A stretch of DNA of 64,000 bases from Acanthococcus lagerstroemiae (GCA_031841125.1 CM063113.1:42686197-42750196), one strand, 5' to 3'; counted from the stretch's first letter, positions 10,430 through 21,720 are shown. The notes: generated by a model from the sequence alone, not told the origin. Made by a program: numbers and translations.

Positions 10430-10830
10430 TTCGTGTCGGGAGGCACGACACGGTTTTCGCTCAAATATACCCATGGCTGGAAGAAAATGGAAATATCAAC
10501 CACTGAACTGAATTGTCACCATGAACAGCTAAAGAACTGTGAGCTGAACTGAGCTGGAAATGAGAAGAGGAAAGAAGAAGAACTGTAGTCGCGCAGGGCG
10601 CAGCAAAGATTAAGATCAATGAGCACATAGCTGAAGTTATGGGTTTCACCCAAGTACGCCCATGGCTGGAAGAAAAATAGATTTCCATGGAAATGTCAAC
10701 CACTGAATGCGTGTTGGGAAGCATATCAGGAGGACCTTACGACTGTCGCTATTGTGCTTATTTTCGTCTATCCATGGAAATGGAGAAAGAGAGTAGACCT
10801 CACGATTGTTGCTGTTGTGAAGGCTCATAA
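10430..10830. repeat. CCATGG-repeat family, cluster 2
   Basis: Three or more partial units share CCCATGGCTGGAAGAAAA, ATTTCCATGGAAATGTCAAC and CACTGAACTGAA with the cluster at 9066-9600. GGCGCAGCAAAGATTAAGAT matches the same position in that cluster. Confidence 0.7.
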
Positions 10831-10924
10831 CCGTATGTACATGGAACGGCTTTTTTAGTTTTTCAGTTTTCTACTGTTATTGCCTTTCAACCCCTCAAGG
10901 ACAGAAGGAGAGAAAGGAGAGAAA

Positions 10925-11893
10925 GGAGAGGCAAATATGAAAAATCGTGTAATGCAGGGGTGCTTCTTATCTCCAGTAGGTATTATTTAATTTGTACATA
11001 GAGTGGGCTATAAAAGAAATAAAAGAAAAATTTGAAGCAGGTGTAACTATAAATGAAAAGCAAGTAAAGATGTAAAGATGCTCAGGTTTTGCAGATGATA
11101 TTGTTTTATTAACTGAAAGAAGTATTGATTTGAAGAATATTTTAAGTGGAATGGAAGAGATTTTGAGTTTGAATATTGTATGAAAATATTTAGGAAAAAA
11201 ATAAAACTAAAGTGATGGTATATAGTCGATGTGAACATGATAGCTTAAAATAGAAATTGTTCAGGGAAAAATTGAAGAAGTAAGCGAATTTTGCTATATC
11301 AGGAGTAAAAGAACAAAAGGTGGAAGATGTAAAAGGGATATTAGTAGGAGAATAGCACAAGTTACATTAGAATTTTATCGGAAAAGTAATTTATTCAAAT
11401 CAAAAACAAATCTGGAAATCAAAAAATTATTTTTGAAAACTTATGTTTGGTGTGTGGCGTTGCATGGATGTGAAACTTGGACTATAGGAAAACCAAAGAA
11501 GAGAAGGATCGAAGCTTTTGAAATGTGATGCTACGGGCGGATACTTAATATCAAATGGACGGATAAGGTCAGAAATGAGAAAACACTTAACAGAGTAGCA
11601 GGTAAAATAGATATTTGGAATTGTTTGAAGATGAGGAATGATAAACTTATAGGTAAGGCATAATTTGAGACACCCAGAAATAATACCACTCCTGCTAGAA
11701 GGAACGGTGGAAGGAAAGAATTGAGTAGGTCGGCAAAGATTCCAGATTCCAGTATGTTCAACAGATAATCGAGAATGTTAAATGTAAGAATAATTTGGAA
11801 ATGAAAGAACTTGCACAAGGTACGGAGAAATGGGAAGCTGCATCAATCCGGTCGTAAGACTGATAACCTTCTTATCATCATCATCATCATATT
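10925..11893 (+). pseudogene. LINE reverse-transcriptase 3' portion (degraded)
   Basis: Across shifting + frames the translation runs QGC-LLSP-like sequence, GVTINEKQVK, the catalytic box FADDIVLLTERSID (11085-11125), a thumb region with RRIAQVTLEF, the signature LHGCETWTIGKPKKRRIEAF, and NIKWTDKVRNEKTLNRVAG. This is the C-terminal two thirds of a LINE polymerase. Several stops and single-base shifts kill it. It ends in a (TCA)n tail at about 11876-11890, a typical LINE 3' end. The 5' part is absent (truncated insertion). It is a different subfamily from the LINE at 3625-5977. Confidence 0.88.
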
Positions 11894-12607
11894 ATACAAA
11901 AAATGTTATAAAAAGATCTACGCATGGTCATTATTACGTGAAATGTAGGGAGCAAAATATGGATTTTCGTAGGTGTTTTCTTTTGTCTAATGCTTTAGAA
12001 AAAAAGGTTCTCAAACAGCTTTGAACTTTGTACTTCAATTACTTTGGGCACTCACACACATCTACCTTGGTGTTTTTCGTTATCAGTAGGATCACGATTA
12101 GGCTCCTCTTTATCCCCCGGAATTGGAGGGTGATGGTATCGAACTCACTTAAACCAACTCATTTTAGCAAACTCAGGAAAGCCCACTATCACCTAGTAAT
12201 TTTATAAAAATCATAGCCCCCCCCCCAAAAAAAAAACACGATAAAAATAGATTTTTTCATCTGTAATACTTCCTTTGTAATGGAAAAAAAAAAAACAAAC
12301 ACAACATCACAAACAATAATAGTGGTATTCGTATAGTTTTACATTTTTCATTTAGGGGGGCTAATTTTGAAACCGGGAGGCTTATCCCCCCTAGCTCCCC
12401 TCTATTTCCGCCCCTGATATCGTGCCAGTATCGGTGATCGACTGTGCGGATATACCTTTCACACTTACTCGATGTCATGTCAGTCTTGGAGATCGGTTAT
12501 GTGGATACTTTCTGTTTCATTCATACTCGCTGATTATTTACTTATTAGGGGTCTATTTCCCCAGCCCCCGAATTTCGAATTGCGATCGTAAATACATCTG
12601 AATCGTT
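11894..12607. other. Intron sequence with hAT-like right end
   Basis: No gene is seen. Poly-C and poly-A tracts lie at 12217-12237 and 12282-12294. The stretch from 12355 to 12416 is the G-rich subterminal and terminal sequence of the composite described at 8908-12416. Confidence 0.45.
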
Positions 12608-12890
12608 TGAACATCGTTTGTTCATGTTTGTACAGGGCATTTCACCGTTTGTACAGCAACCTCGAGTATAGAACAATCAAAGGTTATTCCGGGAGCCAGG
12701 GAAACGTTAGCTCCCCGAAATTGTAATTTGAACGTTTTTCCTGGACCAATCGTTTGAACATTATTTGTACACTTTGTACAGGCCAATTCATCGTTTGTAC
12801 ACCAACCACCCATTGAATAGGACCAATGGTCATTTCGGGGGCTGTAGAAATGGTAGTTCCTCGAAGTTGCAATTTGAATGACTTTGCAGA
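12608..12890. repeat. Tandem duplication, about 146-bp unit, two copies
   Basis: Unit 1 (12608-12753) and unit 2 (12754 to about 12890) share GTTTGTACAG, CATCGTTTGTACA-type words, TTCGGGG/TTCCGGG and TTGTAATTTGAA/TTGCAATTTGAA. Divergence is about 25-30%. Apparent minus-strand open frames over this region follow the repeat and show no domain. Confidence 0.7.
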
Positions 12891-13134
12891 TAGGGGTCCA
12901 GTGATGAAGTGGAATGGGTTCGTGATCATGATGGCGGAGGCTTGTGCTGCAAGAATTGGGAGGTGACATGTAGTGGGGCTCGTGATGGGCGGCGTGATGG
13001 GGAGGGAGTTGAGTTGGTGACAAAAGGCTCTGGTGTGGAAGGTGGAGAAGGGCTTGTATTGGAGGAGAAGACTGGCATTAGTGAGGGGGCACAAGGCAGA
13101 TGGTGAGTTGGAGGAGGAAGCGGGCAAAATATTG

Positions 13135-13562
13135 AAACGGTACAAACTCTATATGCATCTTTGGTTTGTTCACACCTAGAATACGCCTTCATCATTTGGA
13201 ATCCAGGAACGTCAGCGGCCACAGCCATGATGGAGAAAGTTCAGAAACGGTTTCTGAGATACTTACATTATAAGTAATTCTCATACTATATAAACGCTAT
13301 ATCTTACACGGAGCTACTTAAAGGCTACGAATACAAAAGCCTTCACTGAAGGAGGGCCCTAGCTTCCTTGGTATTCTTACATTACTCAATCCACTGCAAG
13401 ATAAACGCACCACAGCTACTAGAAAATGTACAATTCGGGTTCCCAGTTTTCAAAGCAAAGGCAACGACAGCAAAAAATGCTTGGCGACAGCGAAATAGAG
13501 AGAGGGAACAGAGCTCTAGACTCCTAGAGAATTTATCGGCTGAGCAGGCTGACAGACAATGA
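13135..13562 (+). pseudogene. LINE reverse-transcriptase C-terminal fragment
   Basis: Plus-strand translation gives LYASLVCSHLEYAFIIWNP, then MEKVQKRFLRYLHYK, a stop, ELLKGYEYKSLH, a stop, RRALASLVFLHYSIHCKIN and APQLLENVQFGFPV. This order (Y..LVRSHLEYA..W.P, EKVQ.RF.R, RR....L.FL...) is the conserved region behind the RT catalytic centre in Jockey/CR1-type LINEs. In-frame stops show it is dead. The catalytic box is not in the window copy. Confidence 0.85.
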
Positions 13563-13840
13563 ATGCGACATATAGAGTTGAAAATATGAGCGAGGAACAG
13601 ATTGATTCACTACCCGGGTTAGTATTATTCAAAAGATTTGAAAAATGCATGGATTCCGTCCTCATGATGTGGAACTAAATGAGGGGGTAGCCCGCCATTT
13701 TTCGGAGAATCAAGGACACTCCTTTGTTTAAAAAATTTACAGATTCATGTGGTCGTTGATTTCTTTTTAAATTTCTTCAACCAACAGAACGCAGAAAATT
13801 TCCTAAAATTTCGAGGTAATAATGGTTTATATTGTACAGA
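13563..13840. other. Intron sequence, no feature seen
   Basis: Short stretch between a LINE tail and a putative insertion. No recognisable element. Confidence 0.4.
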
Positions 13841-13851
13841 AATGCCTCTCC

Positions 13852-14065
13852 AGTGCTAAATTAAGGAGCTTAGACGCCCTAGGGCAAACATTTTTTTGCC
13901 GGCCTTATGTTTCAAAAAAGAAATAATAATAATAACTACATAAAAGATAAAAATAAAAAATCCATTTACAATTGCATTGTTATCTACATTTTAGAAAAAT
14001 TTAGCACCCTGGAAAATTTGCTGCTCGAAGCCTTAGCTTCGTTGGCTGCTCGGGAAATACAGCCC
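13852..14065. mobile_element. Putative small insertion with 11-bp direct repeats
   Basis: The word AATGCCTCTCC occurs exactly at 13841-13851 and 14066-14076 on either side. The left side begins AGTGCTAAATTAAGGAG and an inverted AATTTAGCACCCTGG lies at 13999-14013, partly matching as an internal inverted repeat. The interior is AT-rich and non-coding. Family unknown. Confidence 0.45.
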
Positions 14066-14499
14066 AATGCCTCTCCATCATTTTTTTCTTATATTTTTTT
14101 CTTTTGTGGCAAAACCTAATATCTTTTCTGACGAAAAATGTTTCTTCTAACAGAAGAGAGTACACACGAACCACCAACTTCGAAATTTTAAATGGCATGA
14201 TTTCGAGTAAAATAATAAAATAGAGGTGTCTTCGGTTATTGATTTTACATATCGTATCAGGTATTGATAAAGCTTCGATTTTATACCACAAAATTCAAAT
14301 TTTATCATTAAAATGGGCTAAATTGATTTAACATAGAAAATTAGATAACGTAGGAATCAAAATTGGTGTTTTCTGGGTCGCTGATTTTGAATACTTATTT
14401 CATTACATTTCCGATCCTGTCCCTCTTTGTACCTGTTCGCGCACTTCAAGTTAAAAAAAAAAATTGGGATTTTAGATCTTCTGTCAGGGGCAGAGAAGA

Positions 14500-14895
14500 A
14501 ATCTAACGAAATATTCGAAATTAGAAATTCTGAAACCCTCCATTTTGATTCTCTGTCAAGGATAAGACTACACAAAATTTTCAAGACTTCATTAAATTCT
14601 AGCTTTATTAAATTCTCTTGAGACCTTTTCAGAGCTCTGTTTTAGTGGCTCTTTAGTGCTGGATTGGTATTTGTTAGGCCTCTCTCAGACTGAGATAAGA
14701 TTTTTCAGAACTCTGTGAAGACTTGTTCAGTTTAACGAGATTTCTTGAGTTTTTGACAAGATTCATCAGAATTTTATTAAGACCTTACAAATTTGTCGAA
14801 AATCGCGAGACTCGGTTAAGAGTTAAATATACATACTAAGATAAATATCCGCTAAAACTGTGTACGTTCAGACTTTTAAGACTTTGGATAGGAGT
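14500..14895. repeat. Degenerate GACTY/AAGACT minisatellite, small cluster
   Basis: Irregularly spaced words such as GATAAGACT, TTCAAGACTTC, GTGAAGACTTGTTCAG and TTTTAAGACTTTGG recur about every 15-30 bp. The style is the same as the much longer arrays at 46880-49850 and 54190-55250. Confidence 0.5.
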
Positions 14896-14900
14896 TAGAT

Positions 14901-15290
14901 TCTAGTTGGTTGTGAGTGGATAGCGAGCTGGTCTCGAAATCCGGCCGGTCCGTGCGTAGGGGGTGGGGTTCAACCCCTCCCCCTAATTACCTTTGTTGAT
15001 ATGTAGATAATATAATAAATTATGGCGATCACTGCCCTTTATAATCTAACCTAGCATGAATTATATGGTCAACCCCCCCCCCTTGTATAATTTCTGTGCA
15101 CGGGCCTGAAATCCGGAGGTCCCGGGTTCGAGCCCACGTAGCAACTCGCTACATTTTAACCTAGGCCGTCTTTTCGGCAAGAAGATAAGAGGGCTAAGAC
15201 AGCCCTAACAGCCTCCGCGATGTCTCTTAGGTAATGTTCGAAAGGGCGAATTCCAGCGCTCGGGTTAAGAGCAAAATTAGAAAGGAGAAG
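14901..15290 (+). mobile_element. tRNA-derived SINE, copy 3, split by MITE
   Basis: The tRNA-like head (TGAGTGGATAGCGAGCTGG) ends at 14944. It resumes at 15108 with GAAATCCGGAGGTCCC, an intact B box (GGTTCGAGCCC), the body (GAGGGCTAAGACAGCCC) and a tail AAAATTAGAAAGG. The A box is damaged (TTGTGAGTGG). The interruption is the element at 14945-15107. Confidence 0.9.
14945..15107. mobile_element. MITE, 163 bp, nested in SINE
   Basis: Exact 9-bp direct repeats GAAATCCGG (14936-14944 and 15108-15116) flank it; the uninterrupted SINE has this word once. Imperfect terminal inverted repeats are GGTCCGTGCGTAG and (reverse complement of right) GGCCCGTGCACAG, followed by G-rich tracts. An 8-bp hAT duplication plus one matching base is the simplest reading. 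Confidence 0.85.
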
Positions 15291-15856
15291 TTAGAAACGT
15301 AAGCTATTCTTTCACTTAAAGAAACAAGGTCTCAGAATGAAGTTTAAAATGTATCCTATCTCAGATTGTTTTAAACATTCTTACGTAAATCAGAAAACGG
15401 TTAATTTTTGCATTTTTTGAATTACATTAGTTTTTATGGGAGAGGGGGTAGGGTAAGCTCTTGAGGGTCTAAGGGGCCCACTTTTTCACGTCTACACCAT
15501 GTTCGAAAGATAGGAAGGCATGCCCCTGTCGCCACAGCCCTGTATTCAGACATCTGTTCAACACCTGTCAGTGCCATAGTTCAAACACGAATTCCCAACA
15601 CAACTAAAATTACATTCCGCAGTGTGCTGCAGTCGGCTATACCCTCCTCCCTCGCAAATGAACCAAAAAGAAACATTTCTTCCTCGCTTACGTTTCTGGG
15701 AACTTTTTGGTGTCTCGTTCGTTTTTGGAATTTTAAGAGAACTCGTCTTTCGTTTAGTTTTCCGCGCATCGTTTGTATTTGTCTCTCGACGGCATTTCGA
15801 GTTCGTCACCACCGGCACCGGTATCAGCGGATATCAATTCTTGCACACGGTTCCAC
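15291..15856. other. Unique intron sequence before tandem duplication
   Basis: No gene or repeat is recognised. From about 15580 the sequence has more CpG and overlaps chance open frames on both strands (15558-15818 minus, 15622-16116 plus) with no domain. It continues smoothly into the duplicated unit. Confidence 0.45.
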
Positions 15857-18282
15857 CCTCTCGTCCTTTAACCTTCGCCATTGACCCTTCTACATATAAA
15901 CGATCTTCTCGTTTAAGAGTTTCGAGCTACGGCTGGGCGGTGGCTCGCGGGCGACACTCGCAATCCACCGAACGACCGAGCGACATGCCGGGACGAAAAA
16001 GCGAAAAAGCTAGAAGAAACTGCAAGTTTTTGTTTTTTTCATCCATAATGCATGAGCGAGCCAGCGACCGAAGAGAATATGTGCGAATGTCGGATCCCTT
16101 TCCGAATGTACCGTGATTAGGATTCCTTACGTTCGTCTACCAGCGGAACACGTTCGCAAATCTTATTTTCTTCTAACTCCTTCTCAATCTAGCCTTTCAA
16201 CGACAAAATTACATTCACTCGCGGGATATTACGTGTGATTTCGGATATTGTTTGGGGCTCTCGGAATCATCGGTTGCAGGGTGGGTGCCGTGTGTCTTTA
16301 TTAAATTCCGTGTTTCGTGTCGGTTTAGGATCGGCTGAGAGGAGGACACCGCTGGGGAACAGATTTGAAAGATAGTTTCACGATTTGACTCGCATTTTAA
16401 CGCGAAAATGTCGAAGAATCAGGGCTGCCTTCAGAAATCCGGAATTCGTTTCTGTGTTTGTAAGAAAGGCGGACGTAACTATGTGCCAAAAATACATTCT
16501 AGGGACTTATTTTTCGATATTTCTTTGTCCCTCCTCTTAAATTTTCTCTTTTAGGTGTAAAATTGAACCCCTGAAAATTTCAGCCCAATCAAATAATGTT
16601 AACCCGTGCTAGATTGAGCTTGAAGTTTTGAAAAACACATGTCCGAGCGCGCCCATAGGCGACACGGTTGTCATCGCTTGGCGCTCCGCGTAACGCATCG
16701 CGCGCCACTTGGAAGCACAAACAATGATTTCTCACCGCCAGAACATTCGGTTATGTTCAAGATCAACAGACATTGATTCCATGATGTCTTCTTTCACTTA
16801 CATAAATTTTATTGGTATTCGAAAATTGTTTTTCTTTATTACGGCCTTTTAAAATTAATATTAGTCTGCAGGCGGACAAATTTGAACGTGTCCTTTGCCA
16901 TTGGGCGGGCAATTTCCAAAATTCATAAATGCTCTTACCACGTGCAAAATTTGCTAAACCTATTTTACATTATCCAAAGGTCAAACTGGAAACACTTAAT
17001 AAATAACCGTGAAGTACTATAGTCAACGCCATTCATTCAAAATTTGTTACGAATTTTAGAATTTTAACCGAACTATCTTTTTACATTCTACCTCGTTCTT
17101 CTAATACGAGTATTTCTTTACCTAATACCTTGTTCATTTAATAATGCCAGTATTATCTAATTTTGTTTTTTCACTTGGGAAGTAACTTTATTTCAAGTAA
17201 AATGCCGTATCATTCACCCTTTATGTAAAAAAAAATAGTTTTACAGCTTCCAGGTTGTACTTGGATTTTTAAATTATTGAACGAAGTTGTCCGCGACAGA
17301 GCTACGTATAATTGTCCATGACTGTAGACATACTCGGGTAGATACATCCCAACCTTCTCCAGCGTCTGTCCCTGGGCCTTGTTGATCGTCATACAAAAGG
17401 CTAATGTATTGGAAATTGTCTCCTTTTGAATGAAAAAGGCAAGGTGGAATTCGCCGGCGACAGGTCCACTCTTGGGAGTAATATCCTTCAACCGCACTCC
17501 ACCTCAGTTATATTATTTCCAGATCCAGTGCATTCGTGTACATGTTTCTCACAATTAGTCGTGTGTCCCATTCAGCAGTCCAAGTGTCACATTCATATTA
17601 CGTAGCAACATAACAATCGCACCAACTTTTAAGTTTAATTTATTTGGTAAACCTGTCAACTCCAAACTGTCCAAAAATTCAACGCGGAATTACAGGATTT
17701 CACTGTCATTTTCACTGATCAGTCTATTCACGCTTGTGTAGGTTTTGACTTCTCCAGGAGTCAAGTCCAAAATCTTGTCGTTGATCTTCTGACAATGATC
17801 ATTCTTTGGTGCCAAAATTGCAACATTAGAAAATTTCAGGACATCCTCTGGAGTGTCAAACGTTTCACCATAGACATCTCTTATAATGTCCTGAGAAATT
17901 ATGCTTGCAGGTAATTCTATAATGCCCCCATTTTCAGAGCCAGAATGAGTAAAAGTACCATTACCAATCTGCAGCAAGAATTCTGAGAACTCTTTTTCTC
18001 CTGCTTCCGCTCGCATGTTCTGGGTCAGTCTCAGCGTCTTGAATACAGGCCATAAAGGAGAAACTTGATGGAATTAGCATCTGTAGCAGCTCTTGAACCA
18101 TGTGGAACTACTGGCAGAACCTGCCTAAAATCTCCACCCAAAACTACAATCTTGCCACCAAACGGCACGTCATTTCCCATGATGTCCTTCAATAGTCTGT
18201 TTACACACATCAGAGCGTACATGTTTGCCATTGAAGCTTCATCCCAAATGATGATTCTTGCATTCTTGATACTGTTGGCTTC
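15857..18282. repeat. Tandem segmental duplication, copy 1 (2,426 bp)
   Basis: The sequence from CCTCTCGTCCTTTAACC at about 15857 to GATACTGTTGGCTTC at 18282 is repeated head to tail directly after. Copy 1 has CpG-rich unique sequence (15857-16440), AT-richer intron (16440-17200) and the C-terminal two thirds of a Helitron helicase (17210-18282, minus). Comparison by eye gives about seven substitutions and one 2-bp indel against copy 2. Confidence 0.95.
17210..18282 (-). pseudogene. Helitron PIF1-type helicase fragment, duplicate (N-terminus cut off)
   Basis: It carries, on the minus strand, IIWDEASMANMYALM (Walker B), GGDFRQVLPVVPHGSRA, NMRAEAGEKEFSEFLLQIG, NVAILAPKNDHCQKIND, LLRNMNVTLGLLNGT and the motif V/VI block MTINKAQGQTLEKVGMYLP-SHGQLYVALSRT. 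Walker A is missing because the duplication breakpoint at 18282 removes it. It shares the frame lesions of the neighbouring copy, so both derive from an already dead gene. Confidence 0.9.
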
Positions 18283-20710
18283 CCTCTCGTCCTTTAACCT
18301 TCGCCATTGACCCTTCTACATATAAACGATCTTCTCGTTTAAGAGTTTCGAGCTACGGCTGGGCGGTGGCTCGCGGGCGACACTCGCAATCCACCGAACG
18401 ACCGAGCGACATGCCGGGACGAAAAAGCGAAAAAGCTAGAAGAAACTGCAAGTTTTTGTTTTTTTCATCCATAATGCATGAGCGAGCCAGCGACCGAAGA
18501 GAATATGTGCGAATGTCGGATCCCTTTCCGAATGTACCGTGATTAGGATTCCTTACGTTCGTCTACCAGCGGAACACGTTCGCAAATCTTATTTTCTTCT
18601 AACTCCTTCTCAATCTAGCCTTTCAACGACAAAATTACATTCACTCGCGGGATATTACGTGTGATTTCGGATATTGTTTCTGGCTCTCGGAATCATCGGT
18701 TGCAGGGTGGGTGCCGTGTGTCTTTATTAAATTCCGTGTTTCGTGTCGGTTTAGGATCGGCTGAGAGGAGGACACCGCTGGGGAACAGATTTGAAAGATA
18801 GTTTCACGATTTGACTCGCATTTTAACGCGAAAATGTCGAAGAATCAGGGCTGCCTTCAGAAATCCGGAATTCGTTTCTGTGTTTGTAAGAAAGGCGGAC
18901 GTAACTATGTGCCAAAAATACATTCTAGGGACTTATTTTTCGATATTTCTTTGTCCCTCCTCTTAAATTTTCTCTTTTAGGTGTAAAATTGAACCCCTGA
19001 AAATTTCAGCCCAATCAAATAATGTTAACCCGTGCTAAATTGAGCTTGAAGTTTTGAAAAACACATGTCCGAGCGCGCCCATAGGCGACACGGTTGTCAT
19101 CGCTTGGCGCTCCGCGTAACGCATCGCGCGCCACTTGGAAGCACAAACAATGATTTCTCACCGCCAGAACATTCGGTTACGTTCAAGATCAACAGACATT
19201 GATTCCATGATGTCTTCTTTCACTTACATAAATTTTATTGGTATTCGAAAATTGTTTTTCTTTATTACGGCCTTTTAAAATTAATATTAGTCTGCAGGCG
19301 GACAAATTTGAACGTGTCCTTTGCCATTGGGCGGGCAATTTCCAAAATTCATAAATGCTCTTACCACGTGCAAAATTTGCTAAACCTATTTTACATTATC
19401 CAAAGGTCAAACTGGAAACACTTAATAAATAACCGTGAAGTACTATAGTCAACGCCATTCATTCAAAATTTGTTACGAATTTTAGAATTTTAACCGAACT
19501 ATCTTTTTACATTCTATACCTCGTTCTTCTAATACGAGTATTTCTTTACCTAATACCTTGTTCATTTAATAATGCCAGTATTATCTAATTTTGTTTTTTC
19601 ACTTGGGAAGTAACTTTATTTCAAGTAAAATGCCGTATCATTCACCCTTTATGTAAAAAAAAATAGTTTTACAGCTTCCAGGTTGTACTTGGATTTTTAA
19701 ATTATTGAACGAAGTTGTCCGCGACAGAGCTACGTATAATTGTCCATGACTGTAGACATACTCGGGTAGATACATCCCAACCTTCTCCAGCGTCTGTCCC
19801 TGGGCCTTGTTGATCGTCATACAAAAGGCTAATGTATTGGAAATTGTCTCCTTTTGAATGAAAAAGGCAAGGTGGAATTCGCCGGCGACAGGTCCACTCT
19901 TGGGAGTAATATCCTTCAACCGCACTCCACCTCAGTTATATTATTTCCAGATCCAGTGCATTCGTGTACATGTTTCTCACAATTAGTCGTGTGTCCCATT
20001 CAGCAGTCCAAGTGTCACATTCATATTACGTAGCAACATAACAATCGCACCAACTTTTAAGTTTAATTTATTTGGTAAACCTGTCAACTCCAAACTGTCC
20101 AAAAATTCAACGCGGAATTACAGGATTTCACTGTCATTTTCACTGATCAGTCTATTCACGCTTGTGTAGGTTTTGACTTCTCCAGGAATCAAGTCCAAAA
20201 TCTTGTCGTTGATCTTCTGACAATGATCATTCTTTGGTGCCAAAATTGCAACATTAGAAAATTTCAGGACATCCTCTGGAGTGTCAAACGTTTCACCATA
20301 GACATCTCTTATAATGTCCTGAGAAATTATGCTTGCAGGTAATTCTATAATGCCCCCATTTTCAGAGCCAGAGTGAGGAAAAGTACCATTACCAATCTGC
20401 AGCAAGAATTCTGAGAACTCTTTTTCTCCTGCTTCCGCTCGCATGTTCTGGGTCAGTCTCAGCGTCTTGAATACAGGCCATAAAGGAGAAACTTGATGGA
20501 ATTAGCATCTGTAGCAGCTCTTGAACCATGTGGAACTACTGGCAGAACCTGCCTAAAATCTCCACCCAAAACTACAATCTTGCCACCAAACGGCACGTCA
20601 TTTCCCATGATGTCCTTCAATAGTCTGTTTACACACATCAGAGCGTACATGTTTGCCATTGAAGCTTCATCCCAAATGATGATTCTTGCATTCTTGATAC
20701 TGTTGGCTTC
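18283..20710. repeat. Tandem segmental duplication, copy 2 (2,428 bp)
   Basis: This copy is offset by 2,426 bp, and by 2,428 bp after a TA insertion near 19517. The junction GGCTTC|CCTCTCG at 18277-18289 has at most a few bases of microhomology. Beyond 20710 only this copy continues into the more N-terminal helicase sequence, so it keeps the original right-hand continuity and copy 1 the original left-hand one. Confidence 0.95.
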
Positions 20711-21040
20711 TTTGTTGTTGACTTTCAAACCAGATATTGAATGTTCGTGCAGATTCAGAGGTAATTTAAAACGACTGTGAACAGTACGTCCTTTTGGTAG
20801 TAACATTGCTGCTATATCTGTCCATGCCACAGAAATCACTTCAAAATCATGCGACATACATAAAGAAATGAGGCATCGATAAACAAAAGTTTTCCCAGTT
20901 CCTCCAGGACCATCAATGAAGTATGCATTGGCGCTGGATGTGTCATTTCTTAGCATCAATTCCAAAATGTGGTCAGTTTGTGAGTAATGGACAAATGCGT
21001 AGAAGAAATGGGTGTGAGTAGTGAGGTTGAGTTGGTTGTT
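19638..21040 (-). pseudogene. Helitron PIF1-type helicase, truncated and frameshifted
   Basis: It is the helicase half of a Helitron Rep/helicase protein (5'-3' unwinding during rolling-circle transposition). Motifs in order are: Walker A DGPGGTGKTFVYRC (20459-20965 frame), VAWTDIAAMLLPKGRTVHS, Walker B IIWDEASM, GGDFRQVLPVV, NMRAEAGEKEF, APKNDHCQKIN, LLNGTRLIV, then MTINKAQGQTL and LYVALSRT ending near 19638. I see a 1-base shift between SIKF and PLWPVFKTL (near 20485), an in-frame stop after ENDSEIL (about 20118), and a 2-base shift inside NGTRLIV. The HUH Rep domain and Helitron ends were not found. An upstream in-frame stop near 21043 limits it. Confidence 0.93.
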
Positions 21041-21584
21041 ACCTCATAACTCTCCTCAGACTGAACGGATTTGAGTGATCAAAAAAAAATATTCACGAAT
21101 TGTTCCGGATTCTAACTAACCGGGCTTCCGCCACGGACAGTTAGGCTAGGGAATACTTAGGTTGGGTTTCGGTTGACTAATGAGCGTGATGTATGGGGTG
21201 ACAGGGCTGATGAGCTGCGTGCTGCAACTCATACCAACCTGTGAATCCCAGTTGTGTCCCGAGTGTCCCGACCACCAATTTTCGTCTCAGTTGCGTCCCA
21301 CTAGGAGAAAGGGCTCATCGTAATTGGGTCCTAGGGAAAAAAGGTACATGTCTGAATTGCGTCCTTTATTTTAATTACGTGTCCTGTAATCGTCATTCTC
21401 GTTGTAATCCACATACACGTACCAACATGAAGAATGTCGGAAATTGTGTCTTTTTTAGATTCAGATTTTTTGGTTTAAGACTAAGTTTGAAAACCATAAG
21501 TACCTAAGTACCGTGATCAATAATCATACGAAATACTAATATCTTCCTGAAGGGCCTTCAGGCCACACCCGATGCGCAAAATCC
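21041..21584. other. Intron sequence, no feature seen
   Basis: Between the helicase remnant and a short minisatellite. The word GTGTCCC/GCGTCC recurs loosely (21254-21400), suggesting a decayed tandem repeat. No gene. Confidence 0.4.
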
Positions 21585-21720
21585 CGCCAGTTACCCGTGT
21601 AACTAAAGGGGGACCAAGGGTAACTGATGGGTTTCTGGATAATCTGAGGGTAACTGAGGGTTGCAAATGGGTAACTTTTCCGCGGGTAACCAAAGGGTAA
21701 CTGATTGCGCGTGGGGCAAC
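21585..21720. repeat. GGGTAACTGA minisatellite, degenerate
   Basis: GGGTAACTGA and close variants (GGGTAACTTT, GGGTAACCAA, GTGTAACTAA) occur about eight times in 135 bp at irregular 15-25 bp spacing. Confidence 0.65.

Larger units (their letters stand above)
8908..12416. mobile_element. Composite bounded by hAT-like terminal inverted repeats
   Basis: The left end CAGGGGCGAAAATAGA and reverse-complemented right end CAGGGGCGGAAATAGA are matching hAT-style termini followed by G-rich subterminal tracts. The flanks ATATCGG (8901-8907) and ATATCGTG (12417-12424) look like an 8-bp duplication that has lost one base. Nothing resembling a transposase lies inside. The interior is filled by CCATGG repeats, a SINE fragment and a LINE fragment, so this is either an expanded non-autonomous element or two ends kept together by chance. 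Confidence 0.55.

Noticed and set aside
12622..13145. Overlapping 133- and 153-codon minus-strand frames
   Set aside because: They follow a non-coding tandem duplication and GA-rich sequence. No domain, and the Ser/Pro/Thr-rich content reflects base composition.
13999..14064. AATTTAGCACCCTGG as the right terminal repeat of the 13852 insertion
   Set aside because: It lies about 50 bp inside the right direct repeat, so ends and duplication do not coincide; kept only as an internal inverted word.
15622..16116. 164-codon open frame
   Set aside because: It crosses the boundary of the tandem duplication, overlaps other frames on both strands, and shows no domain.
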